Positions 1-7,525 of a stretch of 64,000 nt of DNA are shown in pieces. The notes below the pieces were generated by a model. That model was not told the DNA's origin. It saw only the letters and a list, made by a program, of their open reading frames with translations, and made no database searches. Source of the stretch: JBALVT01 sp036960305 (lineage in GTDB: Bacteria; Pseudomonadota; Gammaproteobacteria; Pseudomonadales; Halieaceae); NCBI GenBank assembly GCA_036960305.1, contig JBALWA010000004.1:1-64000 (forward strand). Reading direction: 5' to 3'. Each line of letters begins with the position of its first letter. Positions within the stretch are counted from its first letter, which is position 1. The translations under genes were made by a program, and so were the position numbers.

Positions 1-182
1 CTACGGATGTGACTGGCGCGTGTGAATTGCCTGAAGGTGTTGAGATGGTAATGCCGGGTGACAACATCCAGATGGTTGTAACCTTGATTGCCCCCATCGC
101 CATGGAAGATGGTCTGCGTTTCGCGATTCGCGAAGGTGGCCGTACCGTGGGTGCTGGTGTTGTAGCCAAAATTATCGAGTAA
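1..182 (+). CDS. tuf: Elongation factor Tu, C-terminal end (partial)
   Basis: This is the last 59 codons of EF-Tu, the GTPase that carries aminoacyl-tRNA to the ribosome; the start lies outside the window. The translation begins TDVTGACELPEGVEMVMPGD and contains the EF-Tu domain III stretch ending GGRTVGAGVVAKIIE. The frame runs into a TAA at 180-182 and a rho-independent terminator follows within 25 bases. In many gammaproteobacteria rpsJ comes directly after tuf; here about 3 kb of other genes intervene before rpsJ at 3203. Confidence 0.97.
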   Translation, partial: TDVTGACELPEGVEMVMPGDNIQMVVTLIAPIAMEDGLRFAIREGGRTVGAGVVAKIIE

Positions 183-204
183 TCGGTAGTTGCACGTTGA
201 AGAG

Positions 205-230
205 CCGCGGCATTGTCCGCGGTTTTTTTT
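205..230 (+). terminator. Rho-independent terminator after tuf
   Basis: CCGCGG (205-210) pairs with CCGCGG (217-222) around a 6-base loop and is followed by eight T. It ends the tuf transcript, so the S10 operon needs its own promoter. Confidence 0.9.
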
Positions 231-268
231 GGTTCTTTTTTTGGTGGGGTGTTTGGTTCAGTGGGAGG

Positions 269-361
269 GCTTGTCAGGGGGTAGATACTAGCCTTGGTGG
301 CCTGACGCCCGACCGGGCGCCTTGATGGCTCACCAAGGCTAGTATCTACCCCCTAACAAGC
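269..361. repeat. Family A hairpin element, copy 1 (inverted orientation)
   Basis: Arms 269-299 and 331-361 pair over about 30 bases with one mismatch (GGGGGTAGATACTAGCC on the left). The head between them contains the family core, here on the - strand: GAGCCATCAAGG, then the mini-hairpin CGCCCG-GT-CGGGCG, then TCAGGCC. Copies 2 and 3 share this head but have different, still self-complementary, arms. With copy 2 it fills the 382-base gap between tuf and the TM2 gene, in which no gene was seen. Confidence 0.85.
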
Positions 362-422
362 TCCGAAGCTCCGAGATAATAATGCCTATCGAAGTGACAT
401 CTCCACCCTCGCGCAACAGCTA

Positions 423-515
423 GGCCTGGAGTGGGAGAATAACCTCCCTGGCGAGCCATAAAGGCGCCCGGTCGGGCGTCAGGCCGCCAGGGAGGTTATT
501 CTCCCGCTGCAGGCC
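423..515. repeat. Family A hairpin element, copy 2
   Basis: Arms 423-453 and 485-515 pair over 31 bases with two mismatches; the inner arm reads GGGAGAATAACCTCCCTGGCG. The head GAGCCATAAAGG-CGCCCGGTCGGGCG-TCAGGCC matches copies 1 and 3. The four arm bases AACC are TTGT in copy 3, changed in both arms so that pairing is kept. It lies just beyond the stop codon of the - strand TM2 gene and could also help end that transcript. Confidence 0.85.
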
Positions 516-564
516 GGGATTGAACCGTAAGGTTATGTCTCAGATCAGCAGGCCACAAACAGGC

Positions 565-963
565 TCAATACCCCGAGTTCACATCCGAAATCTGCTCGTT
601 AAGCGTCAGGAAGTCGTAAAGAACCCCGACCAGGAACAGGCCGCCAGTGAGCAAATAGAGGATGCCGGTAAATACCTTGCCCATGTAAAAGCGGTGAATA
701 CCGAAAAGGCCCAGGAAGGTGAGCAAAATCCAGGACAGGTCGTAATCCACCGTGCCGGATTCAAAGCGCCGGTCGGCTTCCCGGGACATGGCGGGAATCA
801 GAAAGAGGTCGATGATCCAGCCGATGAAGAACAGGCCCAGGGTGAAGAACCAGATGACGCCGGTGATCTGCTTGCCGTAATAAAACCTGTGGGCGCCGAT
901 GAAGCCGAAAATCCACAGAAGGTAACCCATGAGAACCGAGTGGGTATCCTGTTCAGATTGCAT
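565..963 (-). CDS. Tandem TM2-domain membrane protein
   Basis: A 132-residue inner-membrane protein made of two TM2 repeats. Repeat 1 (residues about 12-56) has GAHRFYYGK at 23-31 and Asp52 in the second helix; repeat 2 (about 77-120) has GIHRFYMGK at 88-96 and Asp117. That gives four membrane helices joined by a charged linker (residues 58-75). TM2 domains pair two helices around a His-Arg-Phe-Tyr-x-Gly turn; their biochemical role is not known. The start is the ATG at 961-963 with AGGAGC eight bases upstream. The gene is alone on the - strand between family A hairpins and is part of the insertion between tuf and rpsJ. Confidence 0.85.
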   Translation of the reverse strand: MQSEQDTHSVLMGYLLWIFGFIGAHRFYYGKQITGVIWFFTLGLFFIGWIIDLFLIPAMSREADRRFESGTVDYDLSWILLTFLGLFGIHRFYMGKVFTGILYLLTGGLFLVGVLYDFLTLNEQISDVNSGY

Positions 964-990
964 AAAGTGCTCCTGTTAACCGTTGTTGTA

Positions 991-1163
991 AAAATAGGGC
1001 ATAGACCCCGTTCCCCCCCGACCCACGCACAACAGCGAGGTCTGCAGCGGGAGAATATTGTCCCTGGCGAGCCATCAAGGCGCCCGGTCGGGCGTCAGGC
1101 CGCCAGGGACAATATTCTCCCGCTGTAGACCGGAAACGAAAAATGGGGTCTGTCCCTTATTTT
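991..1163. repeat. Outer imperfect inverted repeat enclosing family A copy 3
   Basis: 991-1010 read on the - strand is GGGGTCTATGCCCTATTTT; 1144-1163 on the + strand begins GGGGTCTGTCCCTTATTTT. The two ends are about 80 percent alike and enclose family A copy 3. The GGGGTCTG end resembles the GGGGTCAGA ends of the family C palindromes at 17.24-17.38 and 50.32 kb, so this looks like one palindrome nested in another. It lies in the 322-base gap between the TM2 gene and the DksA-like gene; no gene was seen there. Confidence 0.55.
1039..1131. repeat. Family A hairpin element, copy 3
   Basis: Arms 1039-1069 and 1101-1131 pair over 31 bases with one mismatch (GGGAGAATATTGTCCCTGGCG in the inner part). 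The head GAGCCATCAAGG-CGCCCGGTCGGGCG-TCAGGCC is identical to copy 1 and differs from copy 2 by one base. The bases just outside (CAACAGC then AGG) are also shared with copy 2, so the homologous unit reaches beyond the hairpin. Confidence 0.85.
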
Positions 1164-1285
1164 GGTCCAGGATCATGATGATACACAAGTAGGCTATGCT
1201 GATATAGATCATGGTGCGCCGCAGATATTGAGATATTCTGCGTTATATCAGTACCCGGATAGGGACAAACAGGAGGTATAGCACG

Positions 1286-1600
1286 ATGGCATATGAAGCA
1301 CTCAGGGCGCAGCTGGAAGAGAGCCTGGCAACACTGCAGGACAGGATGCAAAAAGTTCGCAAGGATGTGACACGCGAACACTCCGACGATTCAGCGGAGC
1401 AGGCCCAGGAGCGCGAGAATGACGAGGTTATTGACGCGATAGGTAATGAGACGGCGCTTTCAGTCCGTCTGATACGGTCAGCGCTAGACCGCATGGATGA
1501 CGGAACCTACGGTCAGTGTGAGCAGTGTGGCGAAGATATTGCTACGGATCGCTTGCAGGTGGTGCCTGAAGCCGACCGCTGTGTGCGCTGCGCGAGCTAG
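1286..1600 (+). CDS. Short DksA/TraR-family C4 zinc-finger protein
   Basis: A 104-residue protein with a helical N-terminal half and a C-terminal C4 zinc finger (Cys78-x2-Cys81 and Cys99-x2-Cys102). This is the DksA/TraR layout: the helical hairpin enters the RNA polymerase secondary channel and adjusts initiation. It is shorter than DksA (about 150 residues). The stretch DDSAEQAQE at 34-42 is placed like the acidic coiled-coil tip of DksA, but whether it is functional cannot be judged by eye. A strong AGGAGGT stands 8 bases before the ATG. The stop overlaps that of the convergent antiporter gene. The family call is firm; the regulatory target is unknown. Confidence 0.85.
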   Translation: MAYEALRAQLEESLATLQDRMQKVRKDVTREHSDDSAEQAQERENDEVIDAIGNETALSVRLIRSALDRMDDGTYGQCEQCGEDIATDRLQVVPEADRCVRCAS

Positions 1601-2865
1601 GGCGGGTCAGCTTGTGGCAGTTGCCGCAGGTAGTGGGGTTTCCACCCGCGGATGAGCAGCGGTACGGCCACATTGAGGCAGAAGGCGGTAGCCATCAGGG
1701 TGTAAAACATGTGCTCGCTGATGATCTGGTTCTGCACATAGGCGATATCCATGACCACAAACGCCAATTCAGCCCGGCCCAGCATGCCGAAGCCGATCAT
1801 CCAGCTTTCTGCCCAGTTAAAACTCCCGGTATAGCGGGCGGCGAGGCCTGCGGAAAGCACCTGCCCGAACAGCAGGCAGGCGGTCAGAATCAGGGTTTCA
1901 TCCAGCACCGACATGAGAATGTCCATATCCAGCACCAGTCGGGTGCCCAGTACGATAAAGAATACGGGACCGATCCAGGAAAACGCGATGCTATCGATGA
2001 TGCGTTGGGTGTCGCGGTGGATTGTGAGGTCGGACGCCTCGGTTTGTTTGCCGAACAGGAAATACTCTTCTTTTAGTATCAGGCCGGCCATATAGGCGCC
2101 CACCGCAGGGTGAAAGCCGAATTCATGTCCCAGCAGGGCGACCAGCAAGGCAATCAATAGCACCGTCAGGGTGGCGTGTTCGCCTTCTTGTAGGGTGATC
2201 AGGCGCTGCAGATTAAATTTGTCCATCAAGGGGATGCCGCCAAAGGGTCCGGAGCCCACGGGGAAGAGCCACAAGGCCATTACGGTGATCAATACAAAGA
2301 AGGAGATCGCTTTCAGGGCAATTAGCCCCAGGCCCAGCACAGAGACGGTGGCGTCGCCTGTGGCCATGGGGACCAGTACCGCCACCAGGGCGAGTGAGGC
2401 GATATCGTCCAGTACCGCCGAGGTCATAATACCGGTGGCGGCGGCTGATTTGTGCAGGCCCTCACTGCGTAGGCAGACCATGGTGAGCGACACGGCGGTG
2501 GCGGTCATCGCCAGGGCGCACATCAGGGCGCCGTTGCTGTCGCCCCAAAAATGCATGGCGAGGTTATAGGCAATCAGGAAGGGCGCCAGGGCGCCAAACA
2601 GCGCGATTCCCCAGCTGCGCTTGATGCTTTTGACGAAATCACTGGAGTTTTCTTCGAACCCCAGGGCAAACATGATCACGATGATGCCGATAGAAGCGAA
2701 ATCCTCGATGAATATACCGGGCTTTTCGGGGAGTATGCCCACGTTTACCAGGATGCAGCCCATGGCTAGAAACCATAGCACCGGGGTAAACCGGGTTTTG
2801 GCGGCGGCGTAGTGCGCTATAAAGACGGCGATCCAGATGATGGCCAGAGAAAAGAGGTCTTCCAT
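1597..2865 (-). CDS. CPA2-family cation/proton antiporter
   Basis: A 422-residue polytopic membrane protein of the monovalent cation:proton antiporter-2 (Kef/RosB-like) group. It has about twelve hydrophobic segments, the TATAVSLTM stretch near residue 121 and the Asp-Asp pair at 153-154 (SAVLDDIASL) that binds ion or proton in this family. There is no C-terminal TrkA-N domain as in KefB/KefC, so nucleotide or glutathione gating is unlikely. The ion exchanged (Na+ or K+) cannot be told. Start is ATG at 2863-2865. It is convergent with the DksA-like gene (4-base overlap of stops) and divergent from the S10 operon. Confidence 0.88.
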   Translation of the reverse strand: MEDLFSLAIIWIAVFIAHYAAAKTRFTPVLWFLAMGCILVNVGILPEKPGIFIEDFASIGIIVIMFALGFEENSSDFVKSIKRSWGIALFGALAPFLIAYNLAMHFWGDSNGALMCALAMTATAVSLTMVCLRSEGLHKSAAATGIMTSAVLDDIASLALVAVLVPMATGDATVSVLGLGLIALKAISFFVLITVMALWLFPVGSGPFGGIPLMDKFNLQRLITLQEGEHATLTVLLIALLVALLGHEFGFHPAVGAYMAGLILKEEYFLFGKQTEASDLTIHRDTQRIIDSIAFSWIGPVFFIVLGTRLVLDMDILMSVLDETLILTACLLFGQVLSAGLAARYTGSFNWAESWMIGFGMLGRAELAFVVMDIAYVQNQIISEHMFYTLMATAFCLNVAVPLLIRGWKPHYLRQLPQADPP

Positions 2866-3107
2866 GGGGCTCCGGTCCGTATTGTTGGTGTTATGACTTG
2901 ATCATTGCCCCCCTTGGAGGTGGGTGCAAGTTGTAAAGTGCTTGTGCTTGATGTGGGTCAATTTGGTCTTTTTACCGTGTGGGCTGGAAGTTGTAAGTTT
3001 TCCTGTACTAACGCTGGGACGCTGTTATGATGGCGCCCCCTTCGAGTGAGGCCACTGGGTGGCGAGGCTTTTAGAGGGTGCATAAGGAATATAATTGATA
3101 TTCCATC

Positions 3108-3136
3108 TTGACAGAGGGTCGGCCTGTCTTTAGAAT
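3108..3136 (+). promoter_or_regulatory. Sigma-70 promoter of the S10 operon
   Basis: TTGACA (3108-3113), a 17-base spacer and TAGAAT (3131-3136) form a near-consensus promoter, predicting transcription from about 3143 and a 60-base leader before rpsJ. It is the best signal in the 337-base gap between the antiporter gene and rpsJ. A TATGAT at 3026-3031 could be a second, weaker -10. Confidence 0.85.
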
Positions 3137-3202
3137 TCGGCTTCCTTTTTCGGGGGGTTCCATTGCGGGCCTCTGGTTTTTTATTGCTTGGAGTTAGGTC
3201 AA

Positions 3203-3514
3203 ATGCAGAGTCAACGCATTCGAATTCGCCTTAAGGCGTTTGATCATCGTCTGATAGATACGTCTACTCAGGAGATTGTCGAAACAGCACGTCGCACTGG
3301 CGCGCAGGTCAAGGGACCTATCCCGCTTCCTACCCGGAAGGAAAAGTTTACTGTGTTGATTTCTCCGCACGTAAACAAAGACGCACGTGATCAGTACGAA
3401 ATTCGTACCCACAAACGTTTGTTAGATATCGTGGAGCCTACAGAGAAGACCGTAGACGCCCTGATGAAGTTGGACCTGGCAGCAGGTGTTGAAGTACAGA
3501 TTAGTCTTGGCTAA
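3203..3514 (+). CDS. rpsJ: 30S ribosomal protein S10
   Basis: 103 residues, the normal S10 length, starting MQSQRIRIRLKAFDHRLID. S10 sits in the 30S head and also binds NusB in antitermination. The ATG at 3203 follows GGAG at 3190-3193; a GTG 15 bases earlier would add five non-conserved residues and would overlap that ribosome site. First gene of the S10 operon, but separated from rplC by 213 bases including a sequence gap. Confidence 0.98.
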   Translation: MQSQRIRIRLKAFDHRLIDTSTQEIVETARRTGAQVKGPIPLPTRKEKFTVLISPHVNKDARDQYEIRTHKRLLDIVEPTEKTVDALMKLDLAAGVEVQISLG

Positions 3515-3526
3515 CAGCTCTTATGG

Positions 3527-3624
3527 NNNNNNNNNNNNNNNNNNNNNNNNNNNNNNNNNNNNNNNNNNNNNNNNNNNNNNNNNNNNNNNNNNNNNNNNNN
3601 NNNNNNNNNNNNNNNNNNNNNNNN
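3527..3624. other. Assembly gap (98 N) between rpsJ and rplC
   Basis: Undetermined bases. The flanks are noncoding. Length of an N run is often arbitrary, so the true rpsJ-rplC distance is not known. Strong hairpins next to the gap may explain why it was not assembled. Confidence 0.98.
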
Positions 3625-3643
3625 AGAAACGTAACAAGATCTG

Positions 3644-3686
3644 CTTGGGGCAGGTGCCCCAGGTGTGTAACGCTCAGCAATGAGCG
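3644..3686 (+). promoter_or_regulatory. Two hairpins in the rplC leader
   Basis: TGGGGCA-GG-TGCCCCA (about 3646-3661) and CGCTCA-GCAA-TGAGCG (3671-3686) stand in the rpsJ-rplC spacer. The second is capped by a GNRA-type tetraloop. Neither is followed by a T run, so they are not simple terminators. A protein-binding or RNA-processing role is possible but not shown. Confidence 0.5.
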
Positions 3687-3727
3687 GCCATAGAGGGTTT
3701 AGCCCCGTACACTGAGAGGTTAGAAAA

Positions 3728-4363
3728 ATGACTATTGGATTAGTCGGTCGCAAATCCGGTATGACTCGTGTTTTTACCGATGAAGGCGCATCAATTCCAG
3801 TAACCGTAGTGGAGGTATCTCCAAACCGCGTTACTCAAATCAAAGACACTGATAGCGATGGCTATCGTGCAATTCAGGTCACTGCGGGAAGTCGCAAGGC
3901 CAGTAAATTAACTAAAGCTGAAGCTGGGCAGTTTGCCAAAGCGGGCGTTGAAGCTGGGAACGGTTTGTGGGAATTTCGACTTGAGGCTGCTGATGAAGCG
4001 CCTGAGTTGGGTTCCAGTCTGACTGTCGAGCGCTTTGAAGTCGGGCAAAAAGTCGACGTCTCCGGTAAGACCAAGGGTAAAGGCTTCCAGGGCGGTATCA
4101 AGCGCTGGAACTTCACCATGCAGGATGCGACACACGGTAACTCGTTGTCGCACCGTTCAAATGGTTCTATTGGTATGTGTCAGACACCGGGTCGCGTTTT
4201 CAAGGGTAAGAAGATGTCTGGGCATATGGGGGCTGAAAATGCGACCACACAGGGTCTGGAAGTTATCCGTGTCGATGTCGAGCGCAACTTGTTGCTTATT
4301 AAGGGTGCCGTACCCGGCGCTCCTGGCGGAGACGTTATCGTACGTCCCGCGGTCAAGGCTTAA
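3728..4363 (+). CDS. rplC: 50S ribosomal protein L3
   Basis: 211 residues beginning MTIGLVGRKSGMTRVF, typical for L3, which binds 23S rRNA near the peptidyl transferase centre and starts 50S assembly. The conserved extension around GNSLSHRSNGSIG and TPGRVFKGKKMSGHMG (residues 135-165) is present; its Gln is methylated by PrmB in relatives. GAGAGGTTAGAAAA precedes the ATG. Confidence 0.98.
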   Translation: MTIGLVGRKSGMTRVFTDEGASIPVTVVEVSPNRVTQIKDTDSDGYRAIQVTAGSRKASKLTKAEAGQFAKAGVEAGNGLWEFRLEAADEAPELGSSLTVERFEVGQKVDVSGKTKGKGFQGGIKRWNFTMQDATHGNSLSHRSNGSIGMCQTPGRVFKGKKMSGHMGAENATTQGLEVIRVDVERNLLLIKGAVPGAPGGDVIVRPAVKA

Positions 4364-4381
4364 GGTTAGGGGGTCTCTAAC

Positions 4382-4999
4382 GTGGAATTGAGTATTGTAA
4401 AGCCGGGTAATACAGCGGCAGGCACTGTGTCTGTTTCTGATGTTGCCTTTGCGCGTGAATATAATGAAGAGCTGGTTCACCAGGTCGTCACTGCCTATAT
4501 GGCAGGTGCCCGTCAGGGTACACGTGCACAAAAGAATCGCGCTGATGTACGTGGCGGCGGCAGGAAGCCCTGGCGCCAGAAGGGCACGGGTCGCGCAAGA
4601 GCGGGAACTATTCGTTCTCCTATCTGGCGTTCAGGTGGTGTTACATTTGCCGCCCAGCCCCAGGACCACTCGCAGAAAGTAAACCGCAAGATGTACCGTG
4701 CGGCACTGCGCTCCATTATGTCGGAGCTGGCACGCCAGAATCGTCTGGTGGTTGTCGAGAGTATGGATCTGGCTGAGCCCAAGACCAAGTTGCTGGTTAA
4801 GCAGCTGGGTGAGTTCGGTATGGACAACGTGTTAATCGTGTCCTCTGATGTCAACGAGAACCTGTACCTGGCATCGCGCAACCTGCATAAGGTTGACGTT
4901 CGCGATGTAGAGGGTGTCGATCCGGTTAGCCTGATTGGTCACGAAAAGGTGTTGGTGACTGTTGACGCGGTCAAGAAATTTGAGGAGATGCTGGGATGA
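4382..4999 (+). CDS. rplD: 50S ribosomal protein L4
   Basis: 205 residues with the conserved exit-tunnel loop RGGGRKPWRQKGTGRARAG near residues 58-76. In E. coli L4 also represses its own S10 operon at transcription and translation levels; no equivalent leader was identified here. Start is a GTG at 4382 with TTAGGGGGT upstream. It overlaps rplW by four bases (ATGA), so the two are translationally coupled. Confidence 0.97.
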   Translation: MELSIVKPGNTAAGTVSVSDVAFAREYNEELVHQVVTAYMAGARQGTRAQKNRADVRGGGRKPWRQKGTGRARAGTIRSPIWRSGGVTFAAQPQDHSQKVNRKMYRAALRSIMSELARQNRLVVVESMDLAEPKTKLLVKQLGEFGMDNVLIVSSDVNENLYLASRNLHKVDVRDVEGVDPVSLIGHEKVLVTVDAVKKFEEMLG

Positions 5000-5292
5000 A
5001 CCAGGAAAGAATCTTCCAGGTGCTGGTAGGTCCGCACGTTTCTGAAAAAGCGGCGATTGTTGCTGAGCAAAGCAACCAGTACGTTTTCAAGGTAGCGGTT
5101 GATGCGACCAAGGCTGAAGTTAAGAAGTCTGTTGAGCAGTTGTTCAAGGTGAACGTTACTGCAGTCCGGACTCTGAAGGTCAAGGGTAAGGTCAAGCGTA
5201 ACAAGTTTGGCATGAGTGCCAGGCCAACCTGGAAAAAAGCATACGTTCGACTGGAGCAGGGTCAAGACATCGACTTTGCCGTGGCTGAGTAA
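4996..5292 (+). CDS. rplW: 50S ribosomal protein L23
   Basis: 98 residues, MNQERIFQVLVGPHVSEKA, the usual L23. It lies at the tunnel exit and docks trigger factor and SRP. The start overlaps the rplD stop (ATGA); the ribosome site lies within the end of rplD. Confidence 0.97.
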   Translation: MNQERIFQVLVGPHVSEKAAIVAEQSNQYVFKVAVDATKAEVKKSVEQLFKVNVTAVRTLKVKGKVKRNKFGMSARPTWKKAYVRLEQGQDIDFAVAE

Positions 5293-5306
5293 GGAGTAGG
5301 TTTGAG

Positions 5307-6134
5307 ATGGCAGTTTTAACGAGTAAACCCACTTCCCCCGGTCGTCGTCACGTCGTCCGAGTGGTAAGCGAAGGGCTGCACAAAGGTGAACCATACAAGC
5401 CTTTACTGGAAAAGCAGTCCAGGAATGGCGGCCGTAATAACAACGGCAGAATCACCACACGTCACATTGGTGGTGGTCACAAGCAGCATTACCGTATTAT
5501 CGATTTCAAGCGCAACAAGGACGGTATTCCGTCTACAGTAGAGCGTCTTGAGTACGATCCCAACCGCACAGCGAATATCGCTCTGTTGTTGTTTGCCGAT
5601 GGCGAGCGTCGCTACATTATTGCGCCCAAGGGTGTGGTAGCGGGTGATGTCCTGCAATCTGGTGCATCCGCTACGATCAAGACGGGCAACTGTCTGCCGC
5701 TGCGCAATGTCCCGGTAGGTTCTGTGGTTCACGCCATAGAGCTGAAGCCAGGTAAGGGTGCACAGATAGCACGTTCAGCTGGTACATCGGCCCAGGTCGT
5801 GGCCCGTGAAGGTCAGTACGCTACCCTGCGTCTTCGCTCCGGCGAAATGCGTAAAGTGTTGGCAGAGTGTCGTGTAACGCTGGGCGAAGTGTCCAATTCG
5901 GAACACAGTCTGCGCAAACTGGGTAAAGCGGGTGCAGCGCGCTGGCGTGGTGTTCGTCCTACCGTTCGCGGTGTGGCTATGAACCCGGTTGATCACCCAC
6001 ATGGTGGTGGTGAAGGCCGTACCTCTGGTGGTCGTCATCCGGTTAGCCCATGGGGTACACCTACCAAGGGTTACAAGACACGTAAAAACAAGCGTACTGA
6101 TAATTTGATCGTACGTCGTCGTGGTAAGAAATAA
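5307..6134 (+). CDS. rplB: 50S ribosomal protein L2
   Basis: 275 residues, standard for L2, which helps form the peptidyl transferase centre and joins the subunits. The conserved C-terminal stretch GVAMNPVDHPHGGGEGRT contains the key histidine (His230-type). AAGGAGTAGG precedes the ATG. Confidence 0.98.
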   Translation: MAVLTSKPTSPGRRHVVRVVSEGLHKGEPYKPLLEKQSRNGGRNNNGRITTRHIGGGHKQHYRIIDFKRNKDGIPSTVERLEYDPNRTANIALLLFADGERRYIIAPKGVVAGDVLQSGASATIKTGNCLPLRNVPVGSVVHAIELKPGKGAQIARSAGTSAQVVAREGQYATLRLRSGEMRKVLAECRVTLGEVSNSEHSLRKLGKAGAARWRGVRPTVRGVAMNPVDHPHGGGEGRTSGGRHPVSPWGTPTKGYKTRKNKRTDNLIVRRRGKK

Positions 6135-6172
6135 GCTCGTTCACTAGAGCCCGAAGATTAGAGGAATAAATT

Positions 6173-6448
6173 GTGCCGCGTTCACTAAAAAAAGGTCCGT
6201 TTATCGACCTTCACTTGATGAAAAAAGTTGAAGCAGCTGTTGAAAGCAATGACCGTCGCCCGATCAAGACCTGGTCGCGCCGTTCAATGGTATCGCCTGA
6301 CATGGTTGGTTTGACGCTTGCGATTCACAACGGTCGTCAGCACGTGCCGGTATCTGTAAGCGAAGATATGGTGGGTCACAAGCTGGGCGAATTTGCGGTA
6401 ACCCGCACGTTCCGTGGCCACATTGTGGACAAGAAGGTCAAGCGCTAA
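6173..6448 (+). CDS. rpsS: 30S ribosomal protein S19
   Basis: 91 residues starting MPRSLKKGPFIDLHL, the usual S19 of the 30S head, which contacts S13 and the A-site tRNA. The start is a GTG at 6173 with AGAGGAATAAATT upstream. Confidence 0.98.
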   Translation: MPRSLKKGPFIDLHLMKKVEAAVESNDRRPIKTWSRRSMVSPDMVGLTLAIHNGRQHVPVSVSEDMVGHKLGEFAVTRTFRGHIVDKKVKR

Positions 6449-6479
6449 GCGCTTGATTACAAGCCAAGAGGTTTAGGAA

Positions 6480-6818
6480 ATGGAAGTTGCAGCAAAGTTA
6501 AAAGGTGCTCGTATTTCTGCGCAGAAAGCGCGTCTGGTCGCTGACCAGGTTCGCGGTATGGCCGTAGAAGACGCGCTTACCCTGCTGGAATTCAGCCCCA
6601 AGAAAGCGGCTCACTTGGTCAAGAAGGTTCTTGACTCTGCGATTGCCAATGCTGAGAACAACGAAGGTGCGGATGTCGACGAACTGAAGGTATCCAGCAT
6701 ATATGTAGACGAAGGTATGACTATGAAGCGCCTGCGCCCCCGTGCAAAGGGTCGTGCAGATCGTATACTCAAACGTTCATGTCATATCACTGTGAAAGTT
6801 GCAGACGGCGAAGACTAA
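6480..6818 (+). CDS. rplV: 50S ribosomal protein L22
   Basis: 112 residues, typical for L22, whose beta-hairpin (near residues 80-100, MTMKRLRPRAKGRA) lines the exit tunnel and is a known site of macrolide resistance changes; the sequence looks normal there. AAGAGGTTTAGGAA precedes the ATG. Confidence 0.98.
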   Translation: MEVAAKLKGARISAQKARLVADQVRGMAVEDALTLLEFSPKKAAHLVKKVLDSAIANAENNEGADVDELKVSSIYVDEGMTMKRLRPRAKGRADRILKRSCHITVKVADGED

Positions 6819-6836
6819 GGTTTAGGAGAAGACCAC

Positions 6837-7514
6837 ATGGGTCAGAAAGTACATCCTATAGGTATCCGGTTAGGTATCGTTAAAGACCACACATCGGTCT
6901 GGTACGCGGATAGCAAGAACTACTCCAAGCAGTTAATTACTGATTTGGAAGTGCGTGAGTATCTGGAAAAGGCTCTGGAGCATGCGTCTGTTAGCCGCGT
7001 GGTTATAGAACGCCCCGCCCAGACAGCTCGCATTACTATTCACACTGCCCGTCCCGGTATTGTTATCGGTAAGAAGGGTGAGGACGTGGACAGTCTGCGC
7101 AAGCTGCTGACTCAGAAGATGGGTGTACCTGTACACGTAAACATCGAAGAGATTCGCAAGCCGGATCTGGATGCCAGGTTGGTTGCGCAAAATGTTGCCC
7201 AACAGCTGGAGCGTCGCGTGATGTTCCGTCGTGCCATGAAGCGGGTGGTGCAGAATGCCATGCGCCAGGGGGCAAAGGGTATCAAGGTTCAGGTAGGTGG
7301 TCGTTTGGGTGGAGCTGAAATTGCTCGCAGCGAGTGGTATCGGGAAGGTCGTGTGCCATTGCACACACTGCGTGCTGATATCGACTACGCCGCTTATGAA
7401 GCCGCCACTACCTATGGAATCATTGGTGTGAAGGTTTGGATTTTCAAAGGTGAAGTTATTGGTGATGAGCAAAAAGCCGCCGATACCGGATCCAAGAAAA
7501 CAGCTACTAATTAA
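6837..7514 (+). CDS. rpsC: 30S ribosomal protein S3
   Basis: 225 residues with the KH domain (GIVIGKKGEDVDSLR near residues 52-70) and the S3 C-terminal domain. S3 forms part of the mRNA entry site and its helicase activity. TTAGGAGAAG precedes the ATG. Confidence 0.98.
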   Translation: MGQKVHPIGIRLGIVKDHTSVWYADSKNYSKQLITDLEVREYLEKALEHASVSRVVIERPAQTARITIHTARPGIVIGKKGEDVDSLRKLLTQKMGVPVHVNIEEIRKPDLDARLVAQNVAQQLERRVMFRRAMKRVVQNAMRQGAKGIKVQVGGRLGGAEIARSEWYREGRVPLHTLRADIDYAAYEAATTYGIIGVKVWIFKGEVIGDEQKAADTGSKKTATN

Positions 7515-7525
7515 GGGTTACGCAG

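Noticed and set aside
520..1128. A 202-codon open frame on + over the TM2 gene
   Set aside because: It lies antisense to a clear tandem TM2 protein and runs into family A copy 3; no ribosome site and no recognisable protein.
269..1131. CRISPR array or attachment sites
   Set aside because: The repeats are hairpins of irregular spacing and orientation, with no spacers of constant length and no cas genes or integrase.
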